From Candidatus Neomicrothrix sp. UBA4542 (GTDB lineage Bacteria; Actinomycetota; Acidimicrobiia; Acidimicrobiales; Poriferisodalaceae): a stretch of 30,056 nt of DNA. The notes under the pieces are model-generated. The model ran no database searches and was not told the DNA's origin. It saw only the letters and a program-made list of their open reading frames with translations. Location: NCBI GenBank assembly GCA_002388005.1, contig DGLO01000121.1, positions 66,239 through 96,294 of the forward strand, in the 5' to 3' direction. The translations under genes were made by a program, and so were the position numbers. Shown piece after piece: positions 1 to 7,593 of the stretch. Each line of letters opens with the position of its first letter. Position 1 is the stretch's first letter.

Positions 1-47
1 AGCTGCACATGCTGAGCGAGGAGCAAGTCAGGTAACGCCCTGGGGGC

Positions 48-374
48 TTAGCGGTGGGTGACTTGTTTCAGGTTGTCGATGTGGGCCCCAAGTTCTGATG
101 CGGCTCGCATCATGCCAAGTCTCCAGGAGATCGCTCCTTGGAATGGTTGCGTCACCCAGATGTCGATCGCCCCAGAGTTAGAGAGTTCCTCGGTGAAACG
201 CAGACTCCTGGTCCGTCCCTTGAACCGCATCGTCACTCCGACTGATCCGTCCTTCATTGTGACGGGTTCATCCATACCGAGGCCGGCGTTGCGGCCTTCG
301 ATGACAGCGGTGCGAGCTTGTTGTCGTAGAACGGCGGTATTCATGTCGATGGGGACCTTAACCGGGTTAGCCAA
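48..374 (-). CDS. Hypothetical protein, 108 aa
   Basis: I do not recognise this small protein. It opens with TTG at 374; an ATG at 344 (codon 11) is an alternative start, and upstream of the TTG there is only a weak purine run (AAAGAAATAATGGG). The sequence is soluble-looking, has no signal peptide or membrane segment, and alternates charged and hydrophobic residues (for example VTMRFKGRTRSLRFTEEL), as expected of a small beta-rich fold. An open frame also exists on the opposite strand over the same bases, but its translation is rich in Arg, Ser and Pro and looks like a shadow. It lies divergent to the CoA-transferase starting at 505. Existence is moderately likely; function unknown. Confidence 0.45.
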   Translation of the reverse strand: MANPVKVPIDMNTAVLRQQARTAVIEGRNAGLGMDEPVTMKDGSVGVTMRFKGRTRSLRFTEELSNSGAIDIWVTQPFQGAISWRLGMMRAASELGAHIDNLKQVTHR

Positions 375-491
375 CCCATTATTTCTTTTAACCGATATTG
401 CGAGGATTTGATGCCGGGGCGATCAAGCGGCGGCGAAGAACGCGAAGGTCCCAATGTTGATCCACGTTTCCTAGAGCAGAAGGTGGGACGC

Positions 492-497
492 TAACTT
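492..497 (+). promoter_or_regulatory. Candidate -10 element for leaderless mRNA
   Basis: TAACTT fits the TAnnnT -10 consensus and ends 7 bases before the ATG at 505, which would place the transcription start on or next to the start codon. No Shine-Dalgarno sequence lies at normal spacing; the nearest purine run, AAGGTGGG, is about 20 bases away. Leaderless mRNAs are common in actinobacteria. This is inference from spacing only; no good -35 is seen. Confidence 0.3.
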
Positions 498-504
498 CAG
501 TCCT

Positions 505-1743
505 ATGACTGAAGCCCCAAAGAGTCCGCTCACCGGAATAAAGGTTGTCGAGATCACGTCAATTTATTCAGGCCCGATGGCCGGGATGATGCTCGGTGAA
601 TTGGGTGCAGAAATCATCAAGGTAGAAAGCCCTGATGGGCCCGACCCTCTGCGCTCGGGTGGCTTGGGTGGAGGACCCGATGGCGTAACCAGCATTTTTT
701 ATTCCCTGAACCGCGGCAAGCGGTTCTGCGCCATAGACGCCAAGACTGCTCGCGGTCGCGAACTGCTTTTCGATCTGGTAGCTACAGCAGATGTCTTCAT
801 TCACAACATGCGTCCTGGAAAGGCGGAGGGGTTGGGTCTCGACTACGCCGCTCTGTCGGCAGCCAATCCAGGCATAATCTGCGGAGCTATCACAGGCCAC
901 GGACCCGACGGACCTGAGGCTCACTTGCCCGCGTACGACTACGTCGTGCAGGCGAAACTAGGAATGGTCGACTACCAGAGAGATCGGGAAGGCCGAGGAG
1001 ATCTAGTCAGACAAGTGGTCGTTGACAAAACTTCGGCAAATGCACTCGTTCAAGGTGTTTTAGCCGCTCTTTATATGCGCGAAAAAACCGGTCGCGGACA
1101 ACGCGTGGAAATTCCTATGGTTGCTGTCGGCCTCGCATTTCTGTGGCCAGATGGCCTAGCTGCAGCCCACGCCGAGCTGAACCCCGCGATTCCATTGGAA
1201 CAAATGCCTCCGTGGCTCGAGTCAGCGCCCGGGTCGTTCTTGGTGGTATTGGGAACCTCCGACGGCGAAATTGCTACCGGAATTCTGTTACCCCCTTGGG
1301 ATGGTCTGTGTCTGGCTTTAGAGCGAACTGACTGGCTAACCGATGAGCGCTTTTCTGAACAGCTGGGCCGAGTACTGAATCTTCCTGAATTGATAGAGGA
1401 GGTGAGTTCCGAGGTAGCAAAATATTCGACCTCGGAAGTGCTCGCGCGATTTGAGGAACATGATTTCGCAGCTGGGAAGGTAGTCACTCGACGCCAAGTC
1501 CACGAAGACCCAACCGTGAAGCATCTGGGTCTAATTAGTGAACAGGCGGCGCCCGGTTTGGGTCAAGTGCGTCAACCCGCTCCTATGTGGATGTTCAGCG
1601 ACGCCAAAACCGAGATCACGACAAGCCTTAACTCCACTGGGGGCGATTCACGTGAGGTTCTTGGAGAGTTAGGGATTTCCGATGCCGAGTTCGAGCAGTT
1701 GCAGCACGACGGCATCGTGTTTGTCGCAACGGGCGATCAATAG
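505..1743 (+). CDS. CaiB/BaiF (family III) CoA-transferase
   Basis: Predicted family III CoA-transferase, moving CoA between carboxylic acids through an aspartyl-CoA intermediate in the cytosol. At 412 residues it has the usual length. Visible signatures are the N-terminal Rossmann-like start (GIKVVEITSIYSGPMAG, residues 11-27), AEIIKVE (35-41), NRGKR (69-73), the PAYDYVVQAKLGM segment near 142-154, the expected catalytic Asp174 in VVVDKTSANALVQGVLAAL, and REKTGRGQRVEI after it. The glycine-rich loop around residue 53 also fits the family. It is monocistronic on +, convergent with the crotonase operon that ends at 1795. The substrate is not evident; crotonases nearby suggest activation of an acid for beta-oxidation-like steps. 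Family call is secure, acceptor unknown. Confidence 0.93.
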   Translation: MTEAPKSPLTGIKVVEITSIYSGPMAGMMLGELGAEIIKVESPDGPDPLRSGGLGGGPDGVTSIFYSLNRGKRFCAIDAKTARGRELLFDLVATADVFIHNMRPGKAEGLGLDYAALSAANPGIICGAITGHGPDGPEAHLPAYDYVVQAKLGMVDYQRDREGRGDLVRQVVVDKTSANALVQGVLAALYMREKTGRGQRVEIPMVAVGLAFLWPDGLAAAHAELNPAIPLEQMPPWLESAPGSFLVVLGTSDGEIATGILLPPWDGLCLALERTDWLTDERFSEQLGRVLNLPELIEEVSSEVAKYSTSEVLARFEEHDFAAGKVVTRRQVHEDPTVKHLGLISEQAAPGLGQVRQPAPMWMFSDAKTEITTSLNSTGGDSREVLGELGISDAEFEQLQHDGIVFVATGDQ

Positions 1744-1775
1744 AGAACCGATGGAGCCTGGGACCCGACCAACTG

Positions 1776-1796
1776 AACGCGAGATCTCTCCGCGTT
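1776..1796. terminator. Possible bidirectional terminator hairpin
   Basis: AACGCG (1776-1781) and CGCGTT (1791-1796) form a six-base-pair stem with a 9-base loop between two converging genes. No T-run follows on either strand, so it would be a non-canonical terminator. It overlaps the stop codon of the minus-strand crotonase. Confidence 0.3.
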
Positions 1797-2517
1797 AGAT
1801 CGGTCCGTCGCCCTTGCGGTGAGTGGCTAGACGGCGTTCAAGTTCAAGACCGAAATGAAGCGGCAGGTCCTTCGAGGCGGCAAGGCATCTGCGTAATTTC
1901 ATCGCAACATCGGGGTCAAGACCCACTAGCTCTTCAGCCCGTCGCTCCGCGGTGCGGTCGAGTTCTCCAGGCTCGGTTACTTCTGTGACGATGCCAAGTT
2001 CTAGGGCCTCGCTTGCATCTAAGTTGCGGCCCGTAAGGATGATTGGGGAGGCAGAGCCGGACCCAACTAGCCGTGTGAGACTTTGCGTCCCGCCCGCCGC
2101 GGGGAGCATGCCGAGTTTGGCTTCAGGTAGCCCCAGAACTGCGTCGGTCGCCGCGATCCGTAGATCACACAACATTGCCATTTCAAGTCCCGACCCAATT
2201 GTGTGTCCCTTAATGGCAGCGATAGTGGGGACCGACAGCCCTAGAAGAGGCAGCCAGGGGTCTCGATCCCATCGGATTCGCCGCCCTTCGAAGATCGAGG
2301 CGGCGGAACCGAATTCAGTGAGGTCTGCTCCGGCGCTGAAATTACGGCCTTCGGCTTGAAGCAGGAGACATCGAGCATCTGGATTGTCGCGAATAGCGGC
2401 GATGGCTTCAATAAGTCCGTCCCTCATCTCGAGGTCATAAATATTGAGCGGTGGATTGCATATAAGGACGGTGGCTACGCCTTGATCAGAAAACGAGAGG
2501 GTGACTCGATCAGTCAT
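1795..2517 (-). CDS. Enoyl-CoA hydratase/isomerase family protein (crotonase 1)
   Basis: Crotonase-fold enzyme, likely an enoyl-CoA hydratase or isomerase. I place the start at the ATG at 2517, giving 240 residues beginning MTDRVTLSF, because the open frame upstream is Arg-rich and not crotonase-like, and this ATG overlaps the stop of the upstream CoA-transferase gene in an ATGA. The oxyanion-hole segments are NFSAGADL (59-66) and GHTIGSGLE (104-112). Both acid residues used by classical hydratases are kept: Glu112 (GSGLE) and Glu132 (LPEAKLG). The AAGGTQSLTRLVG segment follows as usual. It is the last gene of a four-gene minus-strand operon and the only one of the three crotonases here with the full hydratase Glu pair. 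Substrate unknown. Confidence 0.9.
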   Translation of the reverse strand: MTDRVTLSFSDQGVATVLICNPPLNIYDLEMRDGLIEAIAAIRDNPDARCLLLQAEGRNFSAGADLTEFGSAASIFEGRRIRWDRDPWLPLLGLSVPTIAAIKGHTIGSGLEMAMLCDLRIAATDAVLGLPEAKLGMLPAAGGTQSLTRLVGSGSASPIILTGRNLDASEALELGIVTEVTEPGELDRTAERRAEELVGLDPDVAMKLRRCLAASKDLPLHFGLELERRLATHRKGDGPI

Positions 2518-3482
2518 GGCGATTCTCTTAGAGCGGCGACGGATCGGTCCAGTGACACTCGGCATTGCTTTGGCGCATCGCCGACTAGTTGGGCGAGAGC
2601 TGTGGCGCAAGCTTCGAGACCGGCGAGAGGATCTGGATAGGAGAAAGCGGGCGTTGCTGGGCGGCCATCAATCCACCCCATTCCCGAGGCAGCATGAACT
2701 CCTGTTCCGTAGGCCACCCAGTCGCTTTCATCGCTTTCGGAAGCGAATGCTGTGATTGACAGCAATGCAAGGTCGGGGTTCACGGCGTGGAGGTGATCCC
2801 GAGTAACGCCTAGGTTGGCGTTAGCTCTAGGTGAGAGCGATGTGACAACTAGGTCTGCGGAACGCACCAACTGATGGAATTCGCCACCCTCAGAGCAATG
2901 GCGAAGATCGATGTCAGCAATCTCTTTGGAATTATTCAATTCGATGAACATTGGAGCGTTGCCAGAGCCATTGTCGCCGTCCCCATAGCGCAAACCGTCT
3001 GGGCGGCAGGATGGTTCGATCTTGATCACCCGTGCGCCAGCGCGGGCTAGCAGTTCCGTACAAAAAGGGCCCGCCCACATCGAGGTCAAATCGACCACTC
3101 TTACGCCACGTAGATCGACTCGGCGGTGGCAGTCGCCAAGGTCGTTAGGTTCCATAGCGATCCGCTTCGACCGATAAGGAGTTACCGGTAGACGCCAAAC
3201 TTGGGCTCTTCGGGCGACTGATTCAGGATCGGAATCTGATTCAACGATGGGAGCGAAGGTCTCCCAAGTGCTCTCATCATCCGGGCCTATATCAACGCAG
3301 AGATAGCCCTCACCCCACCGACGCGGAGTTGAGGGTCGAGTTGGTTCCCTCACAGTTCGTTCCGGAAGCTCTAGCCAATAGTCGATCGCTGCGACAAGTT
3401 CGGTCCCAAGTCTGCTGTCTATTGTTGCGGCAAGCAGTTCTCCTCGTTCATGCAACAGAGGCGGCAGCCAGTATTTGGTCAT
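2514..3482 (-). CDS. Permuted CaiB/BaiF-type CoA-transferase
   Basis: A 322-residue CoA-transferase family III protein with an unusual domain order. The motif that normally begins the family (GVRVVDLTSMWAGPF) sits at residues 126-140, followed by ARVIKIEPS (150-158), a segment with LNNSKE and DLVVTSLSP, and a probable catalytic Asp284 in SYPDPLAGLEACATAL. The protein ends soon after. The first 120 residues (with RRWGEGYLCVDI, 54-65) resemble the region that follows the core in ordinary family members, as in a permuted actinobacterial subgroup of about 450 residues. This one is shorter than those. It overlaps both neighbouring crotonases by 4 bases (ATGA at each end), so the three are probably translated together and act on one CoA-thioester pathway. 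Activity is inferred. Confidence 0.8.
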   Translation of the reverse strand: MTKYWLPPLLHERGELLAATIDSRLGTELVAAIDYWLELPERTVREPTRPSTPRRWGEGYLCVDIGPDDESTWETFAPIVESDSDPESVARRAQVWRLPVTPYRSKRIAMEPNDLGDCHRRVDLRGVRVVDLTSMWAGPFCTELLARAGARVIKIEPSCRPDGLRYGDGDNGSGNAPMFIELNNSKEIADIDLRHCSEGGEFHQLVRSADLVVTSLSPRANANLGVTRDHLHAVNPDLALLSITAFASESDESDWVAYGTGVHAASGMGWIDGRPATPAFSYPDPLAGLEACATALAQLVGDAPKQCRVSLDRSVAALRESP

Positions 3483-4216
3483 CGGCCCGAGAAGTCAGGG
3501 GGCCGTTTGGCGAAAAATGCAGCCAACCCCTCCGCTCGATCCTCGGTGGCAGCTAGTTGGTGGTTGAGATCGCCTTCAAGTCGGAGACCATCCCGCAACG
3601 AAAGTTCACTCCCTCGATGAATAGCTTCTTTGGCTAACTCCAAAGCCAACGGACCCGAGGTCAATAACGACTCAACGACTCTCGTGAGATCTGCATCACC
3701 CTTGTCAGCAATTTCATGGATCAACCCCCATGATCGAGACGTTGGCGCGTCGATCTCGGTTCCAAGCAGCAGCATCGACGTGGCTCGCCCATGAGATATT
3801 GCTCGCGGTAACCGCTGGGTGCCTCCCCACATGGGCAGGGTGCCTTCACGCGCATCAGCAAGCGAGAAGATGGAGTCGGGTGTGGCGATTCTTATATCGC
3901 ATGCGAGCGCTAACTCCAGTCCGACCGAAACACATGACCCCGAGAGAAACGCAACCAGTGGGACCCGTAGGGCAGATAAGGACGTAGCAGGATCCGGCGA
4001 AATAGCTGCTGGGTCTAAATCTTCAGCCGGTCCTGAGCAAAAATCTGGAGCGGAGGCTCTAAGGACTGCGACTCTTGGCTCTCGATCTTCGCGCAGTTGC
4101 TCACAGATTTGACTTAGGTCCCTAGCCACGCGCGCGGTCAGTGGACCACCCGGCAGAGTCAGGGTTACGACGCGCCGATCGGTAGACCGAGCAACGGCGA
4201 CAGAATCATCCTGCAG
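3479..4216 (-). CDS. Crotonase-family protein with probable CTG start (crotonase 2)
   Basis: Crotonase fold: FCSGPAEDL, SGSCVSVGLELALACDIRIA and MWGGTQRLPRAI are visible. The first ordinary start codon is GTG at 4129, but the frame is open upstream and encodes a plausible first beta-strand (RRVVTLTLPGGPLTARVAR) that the fold needs. No ATG, GTG or TTG lies between there and the in-frame stop at 4250-4252. A CTG at 4216 has AGAGGA five bases upstream and gives 245 residues, the normal family length, so I use it. In this numbering Glu101 (GLELAL) matches the first hydratase Glu, but the second is Asp121 (SLADAREG), and the usual AGAD oxyanion loop reads SGPA. It may catalyse a reaction other than hydration. 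Its stop overlaps the next gene in ATGA. Confidence 0.72.
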   Translation of the reverse strand: MQDDSVAVARSTDRRVVTLTLPGGPLTARVARDLSQICEQLREDREPRVAVLRASAPDFCSGPAEDLDPAAISPDPATSLSALRVPLVAFLSGSCVSVGLELALACDIRIATPDSIFSLADAREGTLPMWGGTQRLPRAISHGRATSMLLLGTEIDAPTSRSWGLIHEIADKGDADLTRVVESLLTSGPLALELAKEAIHRGSELSLRDGLRLEGDLNHQLAATEDRAEGLAAFFAKRPPDFSGR

Positions 4217-4249
4217 AACAGTCCTCTGGTCTCTTCGCGTACCGACTAC

Positions 4250-4549
4250 TCAGTCGGCTGACTTTGTCTTCTTTGGCTCTTGCAGTTGCATGTCTTTGCC
4301 ATCGCACTGCAAGGTAATGGCGCCCGGTTTGGTCACAAGTACTTCGATTCCGCTGTCTTCGTCTTGGTATCGCTTTCCGACCTTGAGACCGTCACCACCA
4401 TCGCTGTGCGTGATGTCGCCCTCGCCACCCTTAGTCACGATTACTTGAACGCCACCGTCAAAGTCGAGACGGTCGCCTGCCTTGGTCGCCACGTTGCGTA
4501 CCCCCAAATCGATGAAACCTTCCGTGCAACTTACCGTACTGTGAGGCAC
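4250..4549 (-). CDS. Hypothetical 99-aa protein with an internal repeat
   Basis: Not recognised. The gene is supported by a strong ribosome-binding site: GGGAGG, five A residues, then a GTG start at 4549. The protein contains two related segments: GDRLDFDGGVQVIVTKGG followed by an SDG, and GKRYQDEDSGIEVLVTKPG followed by a CDG, so it probably arose by duplication of a roughly 30-residue beta-rich unit. It has two cysteines (near residues 8 and 82), no signal peptide and a charged C-terminal tail rich in Lys. It is first in the crotonase/CoA-transferase operon and ends in the same reading frame as the next gene. A small binding or structural role is possible, but nothing shows it. Confidence 0.72.
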   Translation of the reverse strand: MPHSTVSCTEGFIDLGVRNVATKAGDRLDFDGGVQVIVTKGGEGDITHSDGGDGLKVGKRYQDEDSGIEVLVTKPGAITLQCDGKDMQLQEPKKTKSAD

Positions 4550-4591
4550 TTTTTCCTCCCGCCAGCCGAACTCAGCGGCGACAATGTCTAA

Positions 4592-5683
4592 ATGCAGACT
4601 GCGTTAGTCATCGGCGGGACTGGTCCGACGGGTCCATATGTGGTGAACGGACTCTTAGATAGAGGTTTCCGAGTCACCATTCTTCACACCGGTCGACATG
4701 AAACAAGTCTGATCGGTCCTGAAGTGGAACACATCCACAGCAACCCGTTTGACATCGAAAGAACCGCTGATGATTTAGGTGATCGAACCTTTGATTTAGC
4801 AGTCATCATGTATGGGCGGCTTCGAGATTTGGCGAGTCTGCTCCGCGGGCGGGTGAATCACTTCGTATCCATCGGAGGGGTTGGCGTGTATCAGGGTTTC
4901 GCTAACCCAGATGAATTGTTCCCCGTCGGAATGCCCGTTCCGCTTCCACATCGATCTGATTTGGTCGGTAACAATGAGTTCTTTGGCAAGCTCCGACGGA
5001 TTCGTGAAACCGAGGAAGTGGTGTTCTCAACCCACCCTGAAGCCATTCATCTTCGCTATCCGCAGCTGTACGGACCAAGACAACTTCTTCCTCGCGAGTG
5101 GCCTATCGTTCGCCGAGCTATCGATCGCCGCCCCTTTTTGATAGTCCCCGATGGAGGTCTGACGGTTAAAAGCCAGGCTTGGGTTGAGAACGCGGCCCAC
5201 GCAACACTCTTAGCCTGTGATCGCCCTGAGCCAGCAGTGGGAAAGATCTACAACGTGGCCGATGAGCAATTATTCAGCATCCGCCAAATCGCGGAAATTG
5301 TCGCAAATGAGCTCGAACACGAATGGGAAATTATCTCGCTCCCGTACGACGCGGCACCTTCTACTCGTCCCATGCTCACAAGTTGGTCTAACTCCCATCG
5401 AATTCTTGACATCGGTCCGACGATTCGAGATTTGGGATATTCCGATGTAGTTGAGCCCGGCGCTGCGTGGAGACTCGCCACTCGATGGCTCGTAGCCAAT
5501 CCCGTTGAGCGAGGCGGTGACGTCGAACAACGCCTGGAAGACCCTTTTGAGTACGCCAGCGAGGACCGCCAATATGAGATTTGGCAGCGCTACCAAAAAG
5601 AACTTTCGACAGTGGAATGGTCTAAACCGCCCGGGTATTCGTCAGCCTATGTCGGTCGACCAACCAATCCAGCTAATGGATGA
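4592..5683 (+). CDS. Atypical extended SDR (NAD-dependent epimerase/dehydratase-like)
   Basis: Extended short-chain dehydrogenase/reductase fold, 363 residues. The nucleotide-binding glycine motif is GGTGPTG (8-14). The beta-4/5 region reads NHFVSIGGVGVYQGF (89-103), RYPQLYGPRQ (155-164) is the typical epimerase segment, and KIYNVADEQLFSIRQIAEIV matches the later substrate domain. The usual YxxxK is not intact: around Lys133 (EFFGKLRR) the Tyr position is Glu129. It may therefore bind NAD(P) without classical SDR chemistry, or use another residue. It starts 42 bases from the divergent GTG of the 99-residue gene, so the two share a promoter region. No clear Shine-Dalgarno precedes the ATG. Substrate unknown. 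Confidence 0.85.
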   Translation: MQTALVIGGTGPTGPYVVNGLLDRGFRVTILHTGRHETSLIGPEVEHIHSNPFDIERTADDLGDRTFDLAVIMYGRLRDLASLLRGRVNHFVSIGGVGVYQGFANPDELFPVGMPVPLPHRSDLVGNNEFFGKLRRIRETEEVVFSTHPEAIHLRYPQLYGPRQLLPREWPIVRRAIDRRPFLIVPDGGLTVKSQAWVENAAHATLLACDRPEPAVGKIYNVADEQLFSIRQIAEIVANELEHEWEIISLPYDAAPSTRPMLTSWSNSHRILDIGPTIRDLGYSDVVEPGAAWRLATRWLVANPVERGGDVEQRLEDPFEYASEDRQYEIWQRYQKELSTVEWSKPPGYSSAYVGRPTNPANG

Positions 5684-5926
5684 AACCTCGCCGCGCGCGA
5701 TCTTTTGACAGGATCCCCCCGCTTCGGAGTTGTGTATGTGACAGAGAGTGTGGTCAAGGACTGTGATTTGGGATTGCCTAAGGCCTCTCAGCTTCCTTCA
5801 AGCGTTCGGGCAATCTGTTTCACCCGAGTGAGTAGTCGGACATGAAGCGTGAAGATGTTCACCGAGCCGGAATGACGGGTGCACTCCCGATGTGATGCAC
5901 TGTCATCATTGGTTCGAGGGAGAACA
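5684..5926 (+). other. 243-base intergenic region with no gene seen
   Basis: Lies between two + genes. I see no convincing open frame, hairpin with T-run or repeat. The last bases carry the ribosome-binding site GAGGGAGA for the next gene. It may hold that gene's promoter, but no strong -35/-10 pair stands out. Confidence 0.4.
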
Positions 5927-6751
5927 ATGGAAAATCGTAGTTACGAAGAGCGTCATCAATCTGCGCTAGAGGTCTTCGACGCTTTCATGGCGGGCAGTGT
6001 GGCGGACCCTGAGCGGGGGGCTCGTTCCTTCCAACGTCAGCATGGGGCTTTAGGAAGCTTCGCCTTCGACGTGGTGATGGGAGATGTGTGGGCTCGTCCA
6101 CAGTTGAGTCGCCGTGACCGGAGTCTCATTGTCATTTCAGTACTCGCAACTATTGGCAGCACTGAGGAACTGTCTCTGCATACTCAAGTGGGGCTGAACA
6201 ACGGCCTTTCGCGCAGCGAGATCGAGGAAGCCGTCATTCAGGTAGCCGCTTACGCGGGCTTCCCGATGGCTATGCAGGCATCGAGAGTGGTCACTGATCG
6301 CTTCTGCCAAATCGATGGTGTCGATCGCTTACCTGAACGACAGGGAGCGGAACAGCTCGATGATTCAGAGCGAAGAATCCGCGCTCATGACGTCCGTAAG
6401 ACCCTTACTGGGGGTCGATGTGCTGATGACGTTGAAGTCGACTTCGCCGCAATGGTCGAGCATCTGGGCGATGTTGGGGTCATTGCCTACCATTGGGCAT
6501 TCGGTGACTTGTGGGCGCGAGAGGAGTTAACGCGTCGGGACCGAAGCGTGGTGGTCATCGCAATTCTGGCCGCGTTGAGTCGGGTCGAAGAGTTGGCGTT
6601 TCACGTTCCTGCCGGGCTCAATCATGGGCTTAGTCGCACAGAGATCGAAGAGATCATGGTGCAAATGACCATTTACGGCGGAATTCCGCGGGCAGTGGAG
6701 GGAATCCAAGCTGCCAAAAAGGCGTTCGGAAAGATCGACGCTAGAACCTAA
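5927..6751 (+). CDS. Carboxymuconolactone decarboxylase family protein, two tandem domains
   Basis: Two gamma-carboxymuconolactone decarboxylase (CMD) domains in one 274-residue chain. The start is the ATG at 5927, preceded by GAGGGAGAACA, rather than an in-frame ATG at 5879. Domain 1 (about 45-125) has GDVWARPQLSRRDRSL, EELSLHTQVGLNNGLSRSEI; domain 2 (about 185-265) has GDLWAREELTRRDRSV, EELAFHVPAGLNHGLSRTEI. Each keeps the Glu-Glu-x3-His pattern (E80/E81-H85; E221/E222-H226) and neither has the CxxC of AhpD-type peroxidases. Such two-domain proteins are often annotated 4-carboxymuconolactone decarboxylase, acting on beta-ketoadipate-route lactones, but the family also covers other lactone and acid chemistry. 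No other protocatechuate-pathway gene is nearby, so the substrate is open. Confidence 0.88.
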   Translation: MENRSYEERHQSALEVFDAFMAGSVADPERGARSFQRQHGALGSFAFDVVMGDVWARPQLSRRDRSLIVISVLATIGSTEELSLHTQVGLNNGLSRSEIEEAVIQVAAYAGFPMAMQASRVVTDRFCQIDGVDRLPERQGAEQLDDSERRIRAHDVRKTLTGGRCADDVEVDFAAMVEHLGDVGVIAYHWAFGDLWAREELTRRDRSVVVIAILAALSRVEELAFHVPAGLNHGLSRTEIEEIMVQMTIYGGIPRAVEGIQAAKKAFGKIDART

Positions 6752-6771
6752 CCAGTGTTGCCAAACAGGGG

Positions 6772-7545
6772 TTATCCGAAGGTGCCGAACCGGGCCTGAG
6801 CATCACTAGTTCGAGAGGCGCGCTCTGAGGCATCTCCGTCGAATTCTGACAGATCGCCCATTCGACTCATTTGGCTGTAACCACGCATCTGGTACTTCGA
6901 CATTTGAACGGACATCGAGGGCAACGAGAGCAGTCTCTGTACCCATCGCTCCACCGCGTCGTCTAGGTCAGCTTCACTGGACACCACTTCGTGAGCTAAA
7001 CCCCATTCGGCCGCTTTTGTGCCGTCGACACGTTCGGACGTGATCAACATCTGTCGGGCGCGAGCCGCGCCGATTTCGTGAATCAGTCTGGGAGTCGCCC
7101 CCCAAGGGAGCGGTACACCAAGTTCGACTTCGGGGACGTAGAAAAGAGCGTCGGAGGTTGTGAGTCGAAAGTCGCAAGATGTTGCAAAGCAACAGCCTCC
7201 TCCAATGGCATGGCCGTGAATTCGGCCGATGGTAATTAGGTCGCAGTCTTCGATTGCTCGAGCCGCTCGGCGGCCAAGTTGTCCGATGTATCGGGCTTGT
7301 CGATCGTTCTGAGCTGGGGCGGCCTGTTCTTTGCGGTCTGCTCCAGCACAAAAAGATTTACCTCGTCCTCCTAGAACAGCTACCCGGAAGTCCGGTTGAC
7401 TATTCAAAGCGATGAACAAATCGCCGACCTCTTCCACCATCTTTTGATTGTGAGCGTTGCGCGATTCAGGTCGGTTGAGCCAAATTCGAAGCACTTCCCC
7501 GTCGGGTTTGACTTCGATGGTCTCAAGATCAAATCGAAATGCCAT
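6772..7545 (-). CDS. Enoyl-CoA hydratase/isomerase family protein (crotonase 3)
   Basis: Crotonase, 257 residues from the ATG at 7545, which has AGGTAAG about nine bases upstream; a GTG two codons earlier is possible. It has LNRPESRNAHN (24-34), SFCAGADRKEQ (64-74), GHAIGGGCC (111-119) and VPEVELGVPLPWG (137-149). The first hydratase Glu (GGGCE in classical enzymes) is replaced by Cys119, while the second is kept as Glu139. This argues against a standard hydratase and leaves isomerase, lyase or decarboxylase activity open. It is last in a minus-strand run, 48 bases after the MFS gene, and its end faces the CMD gene across 20 bases. Confidence 0.88.
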   Translation of the reverse strand: MAFRFDLETIEVKPDGEVLRIWLNRPESRNAHNQKMVEEVGDLFIALNSQPDFRVAVLGGRGKSFCAGADRKEQAAPAQNDRQARYIGQLGRRAARAIEDCDLITIGRIHGHAIGGGCCFATSCDFRLTTSDALFYVPEVELGVPLPWGATPRLIHEIGAARARQMLITSERVDGTKAAEWGLAHEVVSSEADLDDAVERWVQRLLSLPSMSVQMSKYQMRGYSQMSRMGDLSEFDGDASERASRTSDAQARFGTFG

Positions 7546-7593
7546 GTGCACAGTCTTACCTATCGCGTCACCTGGGGCAGAAAAGTTGTGCGG

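Noticed and set aside
3..35. Possible last codons of an upstream + gene (LHMLSEEQVR then TAA)
   Set aside because: Only ten codons are visible and another frame is also open here, so the gene cannot be identified.
58..411. 117-residue + frame opposite the small hypothetical gene
   Set aside because: Composition is Arg/Ser/Pro-rich and it mirrors the more protein-like minus frame.
5927..6751. AhpD-type alkylhydroperoxidase
   Set aside because: Neither CMD domain has the CxxC redox pair.
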